DNA from: Rhizobium johnstonii 3841
GTDB taxonomy: Bacteria > Pseudomonadota > Alphaproteobacteria > Rhizobiales > Rhizobiaceae
Direction of reading: 5' to 3'
Assembly (NCBI RefSeq): GCF_000009265.1
Contig: NC_008380.1
Coordinates: 4,795,501-4,859,500 of the forward strand
Length of the DNA: 64,000 nucleotides
A program made the translations under genes and the position numbers. Shown here one piece after another: positions 9,686 through 18,597 of this stretch. Every line of letters begins with the position of its first letter. Position 1 is the stretch's first letter. The notes under the pieces were generated by a model that worked only from the letters and a program-made list of their open reading frames with translations, made no database searches and was not told where the DNA came from.

Positions 9686-10195
9686 TTACTTGCAGGTTTC
9701 GATCTGCTTCAGCGCAGCCGAGATACCCGAGAGCGAATAGCTGTAGGAGGTGCCGGTGCCCTTGCGCGAAACGGCATTGACCGTCATCGAATGACCGGTC
9801 TTCATCGCCGCGACGAGGGCTGGCTCCTGCGCCGCGTTCTCGACCCAGCCGGCCTTGTCCTTGGTGAACATCACAAAGGTCTTGTTGTCGATCACGACGT
9901 TGATCTTCGAACTTTCCTTGACCGTGTAGCCCATCATCGCCTGCGGCTCATAGGAGATGTTCTGGCCCGGACGCTGAGAGACGATGAAGAAATTGTCGCC
10001 GTGGTCGACGCTTGCCGGCTGCTTTGCCGTCGGAACGGACAGCACGTAGCAGACGGTGCTGTTGCCCGACTTGTAGGAGTAGGCGCCCCATGCCTGGAAC
10101 TGCTGGATGCGGTTCGGCGCGGCCTGTTGCGCTGTCGCAACTCCGGCCATAACAAGGGTGAGTGCGAGAGCGGATACGATACTTTTTACAAACAT
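9686..10195 (-). CDS. Invasion-associated locus B (IalB)-like exported protein
   Basis: Encodes 169 residues. The ATG at 10195 (MFVKSIVSALALTL) is chosen because CAGGAATCC precedes it and the product then starts with a signal peptide cleaved near VATAQQA. The mature part carries IalB-family features: a compact beta-rich domain with a Cys near the front (STVCYVLS), the block FFIVSQRPG and a C-terminal ETCK Cys. IalB proteins are periplasmic or surface proteins of unknown biochemical role, many copies of which occur in Rhizobiales. Confidence 0.8.
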   Translation of the reverse strand: MFVKSIVSALALTLVMAGVATAQQAAPNRIQQFQAWGAYSYKSGNSTVCYVLSVPTAKQPASVDHGDNFFIVSQRPGQNISYEPQAMMGYTVKESSKINVVIDNKTFVMFTKDKAGWVENAAQEPALVAAMKTGHSMTVNAVSRKGTGTSYSYSLSGISAALKQIETCK

Positions 10196-10531
10196 GGATT
10201 CCTGCCGGTTCTTGCGATTCAAGGCCCGAAGCGATCATAGCGGGCGCCGCATAATCACGATCTGCTTTATTTTGACTTAATTCAGGTTACCAAATGGTCA
10301 ACAATAGCTGCGATTTGTGTCGGCCTGTGTCATTTCAGCTCGAGTGTCAATTTTCGTCCCTTTAACGGTATCGGCCGCGACACCGTGCCCCAATGGCACT
10401 GGCCCTCCGTTCGGCTGAATTTAAGACACAAAGATTCAGGCAAGAGTTTGACCTTTCCCAAATCCGTTGTACCTCAGTAAGACTTGGAAATCCGGGACGA
10501 AATTATTGTCGCAGGGGGCTGGTGAGGAGAT
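10196..10531. other. Divergent promoter region, IalB-like / ECF sigma
   Basis: These 336 bases separate divergent genes. I see no gene. The part from 10255 to 10340 is AT-rich and should contain the promoters. AGGAGAT just before 10532 is the ribosome site of the sigma gene. I could not pick a clear EcfG-type promoter. Confidence 0.5.
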
Positions 10532-11092
10532 ATGGATGCCGAGGAAAGACAGCGTTTCGCTGCCCTCGCGAAGGCCGTCGCGGACGACCGCGACCAGCAG
10601 GCCTTTTCCATCCTGTTCGACTATTTCGCACCCCGCCTGAAGGCCTGGCTGATGCGCCAGAAGATGACATCAGGCGAGGCTGAGGAACTGGTCCAGGAGA
10701 TCATGATCGTGCTCTGGCACAAGGCAGAGCTCTACGATGCCACGCGATCTTCCCTCTCGACCTGGCTTTTCCGCATTGCCCGCAATCGCCGCATCGACAT
10801 GCAGCGCCGCGCCAACACCCGCATCTTCGACGAGACCGATCCGGCCCTGCAGCCGCCGGCCGATATCGGCGCGGAAGAAATCATCGCCAATGACGATCGC
10901 GACGCCAAGATACGCGCCGCCGTCGGTCAATTGCCGGAGGAACAGCGCGACATGCTGCGCGCCGCCTTCTTCCTCGGTCAATCGCATTCGGAGATCGCCG
11001 AAGCGACCGGGCTGCCGCTCGGCACGGTGAAGTCACGTATCCGGCTTGCCTTCGGCAAGCTCCGCAAGGTGCTGGAACGCGAAATTGCCTGA
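10532..11092 (+). CDS. ECF-type RNA polymerase sigma factor
   Basis: Encodes 186 residues with sigma region 2 (about residues 25-95, including STWLFRIARNRRID) and region 4 with the helix-turn-helix SEIAEATGLPLGTVKSRI (about residues 150-170). A strong GAGGAGAT precedes the ATG. The region-2 pattern (FAPRLKAWL, EELVQEIMIVLW) resembles the RpoE/ChrR-type ECF group that answers singlet oxygen or peroxide stress. No ChrR or other anti-sigma gene follows: only 87 bases separate it from the convergent DUF1232 gene. Confidence 0.9.
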   Translation: MDAEERQRFAALAKAVADDRDQQAFSILFDYFAPRLKAWLMRQKMTSGEAEELVQEIMIVLWHKAELYDATRSSLSTWLFRIARNRRIDMQRRANTRIFDETDPALQPPADIGAEEIIANDDRDAKIRAAVGQLPEEQRDMLRAAFFLGQSHSEIAEATGLPLGTVKSRIRLAFGKLRKVLEREIA

Positions 11093-11179
11093 TGCAATGT
11101 CGCCCGAAAGGACGCAGCGCTTTGGGGATGGCAACACGCATGAAACAAGCGGTCGCATCCCGGTTGGACGCGACATGCG

Positions 11180-11572
11180 TTAAATCGTCTTCATCGCTTC
11201 TTCCGGCCGATCGGCGAGAACGCGGTCGGCGGCTTCGTAGTGGCCCGGCCGTATGTGGCCGCGCACCATCGCGAAGGCCGCCGAAAGCACGGCGATGTCG
11301 TCGGAAAAGCCGATGACGGCAAAAATATCCGGGATCATGTCGACCGGCATGACGAAATAGGCGAGTGCCGCAAGCAGCACGCCGCGCACCTTGGTCGGCG
11401 TCTGCGGATCGAGCGCGCAATAGAAACCGGCGACGACATCGCGCGAGAACGGGATCTGCCGCACCGCCCGCCGGAAAGTCGGCCAGAATTTCTGCCTGAC
11501 GGTTTTCTCGCGCCGGCTCTGCGTGTCCTCGTCGCCCGGCAACAGGATTTCCCCGAATTTGACCTCGTCCAT
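11180..11572 (-). CDS. YkvA-like DUF1232 membrane protein
   Basis: Encodes about 130 residues from the ATG giving MDEVKFGEILL; two in-frame upstream ATGs exist (11593, 11644), but only this one has an upstream AAGGGAT. The core matches the DUF1232/YkvA domain: ALDPQTPTKVRGVLLAALAYFVMPVDMIPD, with the diagnostic Y-x-x-x-P-x-D-x-I-P-D pattern. Function is unknown. The gene is convergent with the sigma factor. Confidence 0.82.
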   Translation of the reverse strand: MDEVKFGEILLPGDEDTQSRREKTVRQKFWPTFRRAVRQIPFSRDVVAGFYCALDPQTPTKVRGVLLAALAYFVMPVDMIPDIFAVIGFSDDIAVLSAAFAMVRGHIRPGHYEAADRVLADRPEEAMKTI

Positions 11573-11640
11573 CCCTGCATCCCTTTTATCCATGCGAACA
11601 TATGGTGATGGCGCCCAGTCTTTTTCAATCGGCCCCGCTT

Positions 11641-11946
11641 TCAAACAACACCGCGTGCCGCAGCCTTCTCCATTGCCTTGGCGAGCTTAAAATCCAGTTC
11701 CGTCAGCCCGCCGGCATCATGCGTGTTCAGCGTCACATCCACCCTGGAATAGACGTTGAACCATTCGGGATGGTGGTTGAGCTTCTCGGCCGCAAGCGCT
11801 GCCTGCGTCATGAAGCCGAAAGCCTCAACGAAATTTGCGAACTTGAACGTCTTCGATATCGACGAACCCGCATCATTGAGCGCCCAGCCCGAAAGCTCGG
11901 TCAGTTGCGCCTCAACCGCCGTCCGTTCCAGTCTTTCCATTTTCAT
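11641..11946 (-). CDS. 4a-hydroxytetrahydrobiopterin dehydratase (pterin carbinolamine dehydratase)
   Basis: A 101-residue PCD/DCoH-family protein. It regenerates tetrahydropterin after aromatic amino-acid hydroxylation. The signature block NHHPEWFNVYSRVDVTLNTHDAGG contains the conserved catalytic His pair and the Tyr/Val/Thr pattern of the family. It is divergent from the phosphatase gene by 33 bases, so the two promoters must overlap. Confidence 0.93.
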   Translation of the reverse strand: MKMERLERTAVEAQLTELSGWALNDAGSSISKTFKFANFVEAFGFMTQAALAAEKLNHHPEWFNVYSRVDVTLNTHDAGGLTELDFKLAKAMEKAAARGVV

Positions 11947-11979
11947 GCCATGCTCCTCTTCTCTGTCGACAGGTCACCG

Positions 11980-12480
11980 ATGAAACGCATCAGCATCCTC
12001 TTCGTTTGCATGGGCAATATATGCCGTTCTCCGCTCGCGGAGGGAATTTTTGGCCATCTCGTCGCCGAGGCAGGCTTGACTGGCGGTTTTATGATCGATT
12101 CCGCCGGCACTGGCGGCTGGCATGAAGGTGAGCCGCCCGACCGGCGTTCGATCGCCACCGCGAAAAGCCACAGCATCGACATATCGGGACAGCGCGCTCG
12201 CCGAATACGGCCGAGGGACTTTAGGGATTTCGATCTGATTCTCGCCATGGACCGCGACAACCTGGCGGCGCTCGAAAAGAGCGCGCCGCATGGGGCGAAT
12301 ATCCATCTTTTCGGTGATGCTGCGCTGGGAACCGGAGAGGATATCACCGATCCCTATTATGGCGGCCCTGATGGTTTCGAGCTGGTCTACACCAGGCTCT
12401 TGACCGGCTGCTGCAGGCTGCTCGAAACGCTGGGCGTCGAGCGTGCCTCATGCAGCGGGAACACTTCCTCGGTGAGGTAA
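11980..12480 (+). CDS. Low-molecular-weight protein-tyrosine phosphatase
   Basis: Encodes 166 residues. The N-terminal active site VCMGNICRSPLAEG contains the C-x4-x-R-S loop, here CMGNICRS, at residues 10-17, and the general acid Asp lies in DITDPYYGG near residue 127. The ATG giving MKRISILFVC is chosen because the longer frame lacks family likeness upstream. Its last 94 bases overlap the end of the convergent thpR gene, and the C-terminal tail after the last helix is not conserved. Confidence 0.92.
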   Translation: MKRISILFVCMGNICRSPLAEGIFGHLVAEAGLTGGFMIDSAGTGGWHEGEPPDRRSIATAKSHSIDISGQRARRIRPRDFRDFDLILAMDRDNLAALEKSAPHGANIHLFGDAALGTGEDITDPYYGGPDGFELVYTRLLTGCCRLLETLGVERASCSGNTSSVR

Positions 12481-12980
12481 GGCCCGCCGCCGACCGATTC
12501 GCGCGACGAAAGCAGCACGAAGCGCGGCGCGGTGAAGGTTGCGGTATGGAAGTTGCCGCGCCCCGCCAGATATTGCACGACATCGTCGAGCCGCGAGGAT
12601 TTGAGCCGCGCCAGCGTCACATGCGGCATGAATTTGCGGGGATCCGGCGGCAGGCCGATGCGCTGGCAGATGCGCTCGATCTCGCCCTGCAGCGCATACA
12701 TCTCAGGCGATTGCGAGACGCCGGCCCAGACCGAATGCGGCTTCTTCGATCCGAAGGAACCGATGCCTTCCAGCCGGAACTGGAATTCCGGCCGGTCGAT
12801 CCGGTCGAGGCGTTCAACGATTTCATCGGCCGTCCGGCCATCGACATCACCGATGAAGCGCAGGGTGATGTGGTAATTCTCCACATCGATCCATCGTGCT
12901 CCGGGGAGGCCACCGCGCAGCAATGAAAGACTCATCGCCGCATTGCGCGGAATTTCGAGGGCGGTAAACAGTCTCGGCAT
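12387..12980 (-). CDS. thpR: RNA 2',3'-cyclic phosphodiesterase (2'-5' RNA ligase family)
   Basis: Encodes 197 residues from the ATG giving MPRLFTALEIP. The two catalytic H-x-T-x motifs of the 2H phosphoesterase family are present: HITL at residues 37-40 and HVTL at about 120. The last 25-30 residues lie in the 94-base overlap with the convergent phosphatase gene and look like a non-conserved extension. Family members open 2',3'-cyclic phosphates on RNA ends; the cellular role is not known. Confidence 0.88.
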   Translation of the reverse strand: MPRLFTALEIPRNAAMSLSLLRGGLPGARWIDVENYHITLRFIGDVDGRTADEIVERLDRIDRPEFQFRLEGIGSFGSKKPHSVWAGVSQSPEMYALQGEIERICQRIGLPPDPRKFMPHVTLARLKSSRLDDVVQYLAGRGNFHTATFTAPRFVLLSSRESVGGGPYLTEEVFPLHEARSTPSVSSSLQQPVKSLV

Positions 12981-13048
12981 CACGAGCACTCCCCGAATCT
13001 TTTGCAGGTGCTCACACGGAATCATGCAATCAACAACCGCGCAAGCCC

Positions 13049-13693
13049 CTAATTCTTCACAGAAGAAATCGCTTCGACGAAATTTGTGACAGCAGGCTCC
13101 ATCTTTTCGACCATGACGTCGACACCTCTCGCATTTGGATGCATGCCGTCCTCGAGCTTCAACCCCGCCTCCAGCGCGACGCCGTCGAGGAAAAAGGCGT
13201 AGAGGGGAAGCCCATGTTTTTCCGAGAGCTTCTGGTAGATCGGGTTGAATCGTGCGGCATAATCCGCCCCCATGTTCGGCGGCGCCATCATGCCGGCGAG
13301 CAGCACGGCAATTCCGCGCTCCTTTAGCCGGGTTATCATCTGGTCGAGATTCTTCTCGCTCTCTTCCGGCGGGATGCCCCGCAGCGCATCATTGGCGCCA
13401 AGCTCGAGAATGACCCCATCGGTGCCGTCGGGTACCGACCAGTCGATGCGCGCAAGACCGCCTGTCGTCGTGTCTCCGGAAACCCCGGCATTGGCGATGG
13501 TGACATCGAGCCCCTTCGCCTTCAGGGCCGCCTGAAGCTTTTCCGGAAAGCCGTCGCCGGGCGGCAACTGATAACCCGCCATCAAACTATCCCCAAAACC
13601 GACGAGATTGATCGTCCGGGCATCGGCTGCAGTAGCAAAGATCAGCGAGACGGCGATGACGGTGAATTGAAGGGCGGCAACTTTAAATCTCAT
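13049..13693 (-). CDS. SGNH-hydrolase arylesterase (TesA-like)
   Basis: A 214-residue exported esterase/lysophospholipase. A signal peptide covers about residues 1-25 (cleavage near ADARTI). SGNH blocks are all visible: GDSLMAGY (nucleophile Ser), AGVSGDT (Gly), LGANDALRG (Asn) and DGMHPN (Asp and His). It is divergent from the YbbA-type ABC gene, the same gene pairing as tesA-ybbAP in enterobacteria. Confidence 0.92.
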   Translation of the reverse strand: MRFKVAALQFTVIAVSLIFATAADARTINLVGFGDSLMAGYQLPPGDGFPEKLQAALKAKGLDVTIANAGVSGDTTTGGLARIDWSVPDGTDGVILELGANDALRGIPPEESEKNLDQMITRLKERGIAVLLAGMMAPPNMGADYAARFNPIYQKLSEKHGLPLYAFFLDGVALEAGLKLEDGMHPNARGVDVMVEKMEPAVTNFVEAISSVKN

Positions 13694-13765
13694 CCTGGTT
13701 TCCCTAGATTGGCGAGGTGCCGTTATGCGGCCTTTCGATTACCGACTTATATAGGGCGATTTCTG

Positions 13766-14473
13766 TTGGCAAAAACCATTATCGAGTTGAAGGGCGCCGA
13801 TCTGACCCTTGGCAGTGCAGCCGCCTCCGTCCATGTGCTGAAGGGCATCGATCTCGATATCGCGGCCGGCGAATCCGTCGGCATCGTCGGCCCTTCCGGT
13901 TCCGGAAAATCAACCCTGCTGATGGTGCTTGCCGGGCTGGAGAAGCTCGATAGCGGCGAGATCAACATCAACGATACGCCGCTCCATAGCCTCAGCGAGG
14001 ACCAGGTCGCCGATTTCCGCGGCCGCAACATCGGCATCGTCTTCCAGTCCTTCCACCTGATCGCCAACATGACGGCGCTGGAAAACGTCGCCGTGCCGCT
14101 CGAGCTCGCCAATGTCGGCAACGCCTTCGAGATCGCTCATCGCGAGCTGAAGTCGGTCGGCCTCGGCGAACGGCTGAACCACTATCCCGGCCAGCTTTCC
14201 GGCGGCGAACAGCAGCGCGTGGCGATTGCCAGGGCGCTCGCCCCCTCGCCCGCCCTGCTGATCGCCGACGAGCCGACCGGTAATCTCGATACCGAGACCG
14301 GCCGCCAGATCGCCGACCTTCTGTTCTCCAAGCAGGCCGAACGCGGCACGACCCTGCTTCTCGTCACCCACGACGTCTCGCTCGCAAACCGCTGCTCGCG
14401 CCAGATTCGCGTCCGCTCCGGCCGGATCGAAGGCGACAGCGCCGCCCGCCGCACTGAAGCGGCGATCGCATGA
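13766..14473 (+). CDS. ABC transporter ATP-binding protein (YbbA-like)
   Basis: Encodes 235 residues if read from TTG at 13766; the frame is open further upstream but family likeness starts at KTIIELKGADLTLG. It has Walker A GPSGSGKSTLL, signature LSGGEQQRVAIARAL and Walker B LLIADEPTGNLD, with the LolD/MacB/YbbA-type pattern. Its stop overlaps the permease start by four bases (ATGA). It should power the FtsX-like permease next to it. Confidence 0.92.
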   Translation: MAKTIIELKGADLTLGSAAASVHVLKGIDLDIAAGESVGIVGPSGSGKSTLLMVLAGLEKLDSGEININDTPLHSLSEDQVADFRGRNIGIVFQSFHLIANMTALENVAVPLELANVGNAFEIAHRELKSVGLGERLNHYPGQLSGGEQQRVAIARALAPSPALLIADEPTGNLDTETGRQIADLLFSKQAERGTTLLLVTHDVSLANRCSRQIRVRSGRIEGDSAARRTEAAIA

Positions 14474-17013
14474 GGATCATCACGCCACGCGTCTCGCTCG
14501 CTTTTCGCCTGGCGCTGCGCGAGCTGCGCGGCGGCATCCGCGGCTTCTACATTTTCCTTGCCTGCATCGCGCTCGGCACCGGCGCGATTGCCGCCGTCAA
14601 CTCCGTGTCGCAGTCGATCACCGACACGATCGCCTCGCAGGGGCAGGAACTGCTGGCCGGCGACGTCCGCTTCGAGCTCAACAACCGCGAAGCCACGCCT
14701 CAGGAAATTGGTTTCCTCGAAGGCCTCGGCACCGTTTCGGTGTCGACAGGCCTGCGCTCGATGGCCCGCAAGCCCGACGGTTCCGATCAGGCGCTGGTCG
14801 AGGTCAAGGCCGTCGACGACGCCTACCCACTCTACGGCAAGTTCGTGGCCGAGCCGGACTATCCGCTTGCAGCACTGCTTTCGGGCCAAAGCGGCACCTA
14901 TGGCGCGGTCGCAGCGCCACTGCTTCTCGATCGGCTGGGGCTTGCGGTCGGCGACGAATTGCTGCTCGGCAACGTCAAGCTCAGCATCACCGGCACGGTG
15001 AAAACCGAGCCGGATGCACTGTCGGAAGGTTTTGGCTTTGCGCCGCGTCTGCTCGTCAGCCGCCAGGCGCTCCAAGCCTCCGGACTGATCCAGACCGGAA
15101 GCCTGGTCGAACATGCCTATAAGATCCGGCTGGACGACAAGGGCGCGATGTCGGGCATCCAGGCGCGCGCCTCCAAGGAGTTTCCCTCCGCCGGCTGGGC
15201 GATCCGCACCAGCGACCGCGCCGCGCCCTCGCTCACCGAAAACATCACCCGCTTCTCGCAGTTCCTGACGCTGGTCGGCCTCACGGCGCTGATCGTCGGT
15301 GGCGTCGGCGTCGCCAATGCCGTGCGTGCCTTCCTCGATTCCAAACGCACCACCATCGCCACCTTCAAATGTCTCGGCGCCCCGGCGCAGGTCGTCGTTC
15401 TGATCTATCTGTTCCAGATCGCCATCATCGCTCTCGGCGGCATCCTGATCGGCCTCGTCATCGGCGCCCTGTCGCCGATGCTTGCCGCGCAGTTCCTGGC
15501 GCAATTCCTGCCGGTCTCGACCGCGCCGACCCTCTATCCCGGCGCCCTGCTGCTGGCGACGCTCTTCGGCATCCTGACGACGCTCGCCTTCGCCATCCTG
15601 CCGCTCGGCCACGCTCGCGAAGTGCCGGCGACCGCACTGTTCCGCGAGCAAGGCTTCGAGGCCCGCCACCTGCCCTCCTGGCCCTACATCCTGCTTGCCG
15701 CCCTGTTCATGGCCGCCCTTGCCGGGCTTGCCATTCTTACCGCCTATGACCGCTTCATCGCCGTCGTCTTCGTCGGCGCGATCGTCTTCGCCTTCGTCGT
15801 CCTGCGCCTGGTCGCCGCGCTGATCGCCTGGCTCGCGCGCCGCAGCCCCCGCGTCAATTCGCCGGCACTGCGGCTTGCGATCGGCAACATCCACCGCCCC
15901 GGCGCACTGACGCCCTCGGTCGTGCTCTCGCTCGGCCTTGGCCTGGCATTGCTGGTGACGCTGACCCTGATCGACGGGAACCTGCGCCAGCAGCTGACCG
16001 GCCGCATGAACGAGGGTGCGCCGAACTTCTTCTTCGTCGATATCCAGAGCGCCGAGGTCGGCGCCTTCCGCGATCTCGTCCAGGGCCAAGCGCCGCAGGG
16101 CAAGCTCGTCGAAGTGCCGATGCTGCGCGGCCGGATCATCGCCTTCAACGGCGAGGACGTCGCCAAGATGAACGTGCCGGCCGCCGGCCGCTGGGTGCTG
16201 AACGGCGATCGCGGCATCACCTATGCCGAAACTCTGCCTGACAACGCCGCCCTCACCGAAGGCAAATGGTGGGACAAGGATTACAGCGGCGAGCCGCTCG
16301 TCTCCTTCTCCTCGGAAGAGGCGCATGAACTTGGCCTCAAGCTCGGCGATAAGGTGACCGTCAACGTGCTCGGCCGCAACATCACGGCGAAGATCGCCAA
16401 TCTGCGCCGCGTCGAGTGGGAATCGCTGTCGATCAATTTCGTCATGGTCTTCTCCCCGAATACCTTCCGCGGCGCCCCGCATGCGTGGCTGGCGACGCTG
16501 ACCGATCCCTCCTCGACACCGGCCGAAGATGCGGCGATCCTGAAATCCGTCACCAACACCTATCCGACGATAACAAGTGTGCGCGTCAAGGACGCGATCG
16601 ATATCGTCAACCAGCTGGTCGCACAGCTGGCGACCGCGATCCGCGCCGCAGCCTCGGTTGCCCTGATCGCCTCGATCCTCGTCCTTGCCGGCGCGCTTGC
16701 CGCCGGAAACCGGGCGCGCACCCACGACGCGGTGGTGCTGAAGACGCTCGGCGCCACGCGCGCGATGCTCATCCGCGCCTTCAGCTACGAATATCTGATC
16801 CTCGGCCTCGCGACCGCAATCTTCGCGCTGATCGCCGGCAGCGTCGCCGCCTGGTTCATCGTCGCCCGTATCATGCGTCTGCCCTCGACCTTTCTGCCCG
16901 ACGTCGCCGGACTGACGCTCGTCACAGCACTCGTCCTCACCGTCGGCATCGGCCTTATCGGCACCTGGCGCATCCTCGGACAGAAGGCGGCCCCCGTCTT
17001 GCGCGAGCTTTGA
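14470..17013 (+). CDS. FtsX-like ABC permease (YbbP-like)
   Basis: An 847-residue inner-membrane protein with two FtsX domains: an N-terminal helix, a long periplasmic part, three helices around residues 260-370, central helices, a second periplasmic part and a final helix set ending at the C-terminus. Size and layout match YbbP. Such proteins are mechanotransmitter-type or lipid/lipoprotein-handling exporters rather than classical importers; the exact task is unknown. Co-translated with the ATPase upstream. Confidence 0.9.
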   Translation: MRIITPRVSLAFRLALRELRGGIRGFYIFLACIALGTGAIAAVNSVSQSITDTIASQGQELLAGDVRFELNNREATPQEIGFLEGLGTVSVSTGLRSMARKPDGSDQALVEVKAVDDAYPLYGKFVAEPDYPLAALLSGQSGTYGAVAAPLLLDRLGLAVGDELLLGNVKLSITGTVKTEPDALSEGFGFAPRLLVSRQALQASGLIQTGSLVEHAYKIRLDDKGAMSGIQARASKEFPSAGWAIRTSDRAAPSLTENITRFSQFLTLVGLTALIVGGVGVANAVRAFLDSKRTTIATFKCLGAPAQVVVLIYLFQIAIIALGGILIGLVIGALSPMLAAQFLAQFLPVSTAPTLYPGALLLATLFGILTTLAFAILPLGHAREVPATALFREQGFEARHLPSWPYILLAALFMAALAGLAILTAYDRFIAVVFVGAIVFAFVVLRLVAALIAWLARRSPRVNSPALRLAIGNIHRPGALTPSVVLSLGLGLALLVTLTLIDGNLRQQLTGRMNEGAPNFFFVDIQSAEVGAFRDLVQGQAPQGKLVEVPMLRGRIIAFNGEDVAKMNVPAAGRWVLNGDRGITYAETLPDNAALTEGKWWDKDYSGEPLVSFSSEEAHELGLKLGDKVTVNVLGRNITAKIANLRRVEWESLSINFVMVFSPNTFRGAPHAWLATLTDPSSTPAEDAAILKSVTNTYPTITSVRVKDAIDIVNQLVAQLATAIRAAASVALIASILVLAGALAAGNRARTHDAVVLKTLGATRAMLIRAFSYEYLILGLATAIFALIAGSVAAWFIVARIMRLPSTFLPDVAGLTLVTALVLTVGIGLIGTWRILGQKAAPVLREL

Positions 17014-17104
17014 CCGGGCAGCGGCACCCAAACCCTTCACCTTACGGCGATTTAACCGACCGAGCCTTTGCAAGCCTCTTGTTTGCAAAGGGCGAAAGCC
17101 TCAT

Positions 17105-17190
17105 ATTATCCGCAGGCATGCTGGAGCTCCGCAGCGGCGCCCGGGTCGAAAACCCCGACACCGTATTTCCATCGGAGCTTGTAAGAGGAA
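17105..17190 (+). ncRNA. Structured leader of the BI-1/YbhL gene (ybhL-leader type)
   Basis: Between the permease stop and the BI-1 gene, AGCTCCG at 17125-17131 pairs with CGGAGCT at 17173-17179, enclosing an inner hairpin with CGGG at 17142-17145 and CCCG at 17154-17157. A conserved 5' leader of this kind is known upstream of ybhL in alphaproteobacteria (the ybhL leader RNA family). The pairing is seen; the family match is from memory and needs a covariance search. Confidence 0.6.
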
Positions 17191-17193
17191 ACT

Positions 17194-17922
17194 ATGGCTG
17201 ATCTTCGTAACTATCAAAGCCGCGCTCAGACCGGCGAGATGATTGATCAAGGCCTGCGCGCTTATATGCTCAAGGTCTACAACCTGATGGCGCTGGGTCT
17301 GGCGATCACCGGTGTGGCCGCATATCTGTCGTTCCAATTCGCCTTCGCCAATGGCGAGCTGACCGCTTTCGGTCAGGCGATCTATGTGAGCCCGCTGAAG
17401 TGGGTGGTCATTCTGGCACCGCTGGCTCTGGTGTTCTTCCTGAGCTTCCGGATCAATACGATGACGGTAGCCGCCGCCCAGACGACCTTTGCGGTCTACG
17501 CCGCGCTCGTCGGCCTGTCGCTCTCATCGATCTTCCTGATCTACACGGGTCAGAGCGTCGTTCAGACCTTCTTCGTCACCGCTGCCTCCTTCGGCGCGCT
17601 GTCGCTCTACGGCTACACGACGAAGCGTAACCTGTCGGCGATGGGCTCGTTCCTGATGATGGGTCTGTTCGGCCTGATCATCGCGTCGCTGGTCAACATC
17701 TTCCTGGCGTCGTCTGCCGTGCAGTTCGCGATCTCGGTGCTCGGCGTGCTGATCTTCGCAGGCCTCACCGCCTACGATACGCAGCGGATCAAGGAATTGT
17801 ACCTGGAAGCCGATGACGTCGCCGTCGCCGGCCGCAAGGCGATCATGGGTGCGCTGACGCTCTATCTCGACTTCATCAACCTCTTCATGTTCCTGCTGCA
17901 GTTCATGGGCAACCGTAAATAA
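17194..17922 (+). CDS. BI-1/YccA (YbhL) family inner-membrane protein
   Basis: A 242-residue protein with seven hydrophobic helices. The C-terminal blocks AGLTAYDTQRIKELY and ALTLYLDFINLFMFLLQ are the Bax-inhibitor-1 family signature. The ATG follows AGAGGAAACT. Members are Ca2+-leak or proton-sensing channels or FtsH regulators; the bacterial role is not settled. A rho-independent terminator follows 20 bases after the stop. Confidence 0.93.
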   Translation: MADLRNYQSRAQTGEMIDQGLRAYMLKVYNLMALGLAITGVAAYLSFQFAFANGELTAFGQAIYVSPLKWVVILAPLALVFFLSFRINTMTVAAAQTTFAVYAALVGLSLSSIFLIYTGQSVVQTFFVTAASFGALSLYGYTTKRNLSAMGSFLMMGLFGLIIASLVNIFLASSAVQFAISVLGVLIFAGLTAYDTQRIKELYLEADDVAVAGRKAIMGALTLYLDFINLFMFLLQFMGNRK

Positions 17923-17943
17923 GCAGGGCAGACTGGGATCGAA

Positions 17944-17968
17944 AAGGCGGCTTCGGCCGCCTTTTTTT
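17944..17968 (+). terminator. Rho-independent terminator of the BI-1 gene
   Basis: AAGGCGGC, loop TTCG-type, GCCGCCTT and seven T residues directly after the BI-1 stop codon. Confidence 0.92.
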
Positions 17969-18033
17969 GTTGCGTAGGCTATCACGGAATGGTTTTAGAA
18001 AGCCCTTGCCGCCCTTATGGATATGCTGCTGAA

Positions 18034-18591
18034 ATGTCCTTCCTCCTGCGCGATGCTTCGAACGCCGATATTCCCGCCATTGCCGATATCTATCGCGAAT
18101 CGGTCCTGAACGGCGTCGCGAGCTATGAGATCGTCCCGCCCTCCGAGGCCGAGATGGCACTGCGTTTTTCGGCGATCGTCGGCCAGCAGTATCCCTATAT
18201 TGCAGCCATCGGCGCGGACGGGACGCTTCTCGGCTACGCCTATGCCTCGGCCTTCCGCACGCGTCCTGCCTATCGCTGGCTGGTCGAGGATTCGATTTAT
18301 CTGGCGCCGCAAGCCCGCGGCCGCGGCATCGGCAAGGCGCTGCTCGCCGAACTGATCATCCGCTGCACCACCCTCGGCTTTCGTCAGATGGCGGCCGTCA
18401 TCGGTGGCGCCAGTCCCGCATCGATCGCGCTCCATCGCACGGCTGGCTTCGAGGAGGTTGGTCTGATGAAGGGCACCGGCTACAAGCACGGCCGCTGGCT
18501 GGATACGATGTTCATGCAGCGCGCCCTCGGTGAGGGTATGAGCACAGATCCGGACCCGTCGACCTATCCCGGCACGCTGTTTAACGGCTGA
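18034..18591 (+). CDS. GNAT-family N-acetyltransferase
   Basis: A 185-residue acetyltransferase of the phosphinothricin-type group. The acetyl-CoA-binding motif QARGRGIGKALL lies at about residues 100-111, and the pattern ADIYRESVLNGVASYE near the N-terminus is typical of the Pat/bar-like subgroup that acetylates small amines. Start chosen at MSFLLRD. The true acceptor is unknown. Confidence 0.88.
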   Translation: MSFLLRDASNADIPAIADIYRESVLNGVASYEIVPPSEAEMALRFSAIVGQQYPYIAAIGADGTLLGYAYASAFRTRPAYRWLVEDSIYLAPQARGRGIGKALLAELIIRCTTLGFRQMAAVIGGASPASIALHRTAGFEEVGLMKGTGYKHGRWLDTMFMQRALGEGMSTDPDPSTYPGTLFNG

Positions 18592-18597
18592 TATGGC

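Noticed and set aside
10340..10531. EcfG-type (GGAAC-N16-17-CGTT) promoter before the ECF sigma gene
   Set aside because: GGAAATCCGGGACG-like sequence is present, but spacing and -10 box do not fit.
14182..17088. A 968-codon open frame antisense to the YbbP-like permease
   Set aside because: Its composition (Arg/Gly/Asp/Gln-rich, no hydrophobic core) is that of a shadow of a GC-rich gene, and the sense frame has clear FtsX domains.
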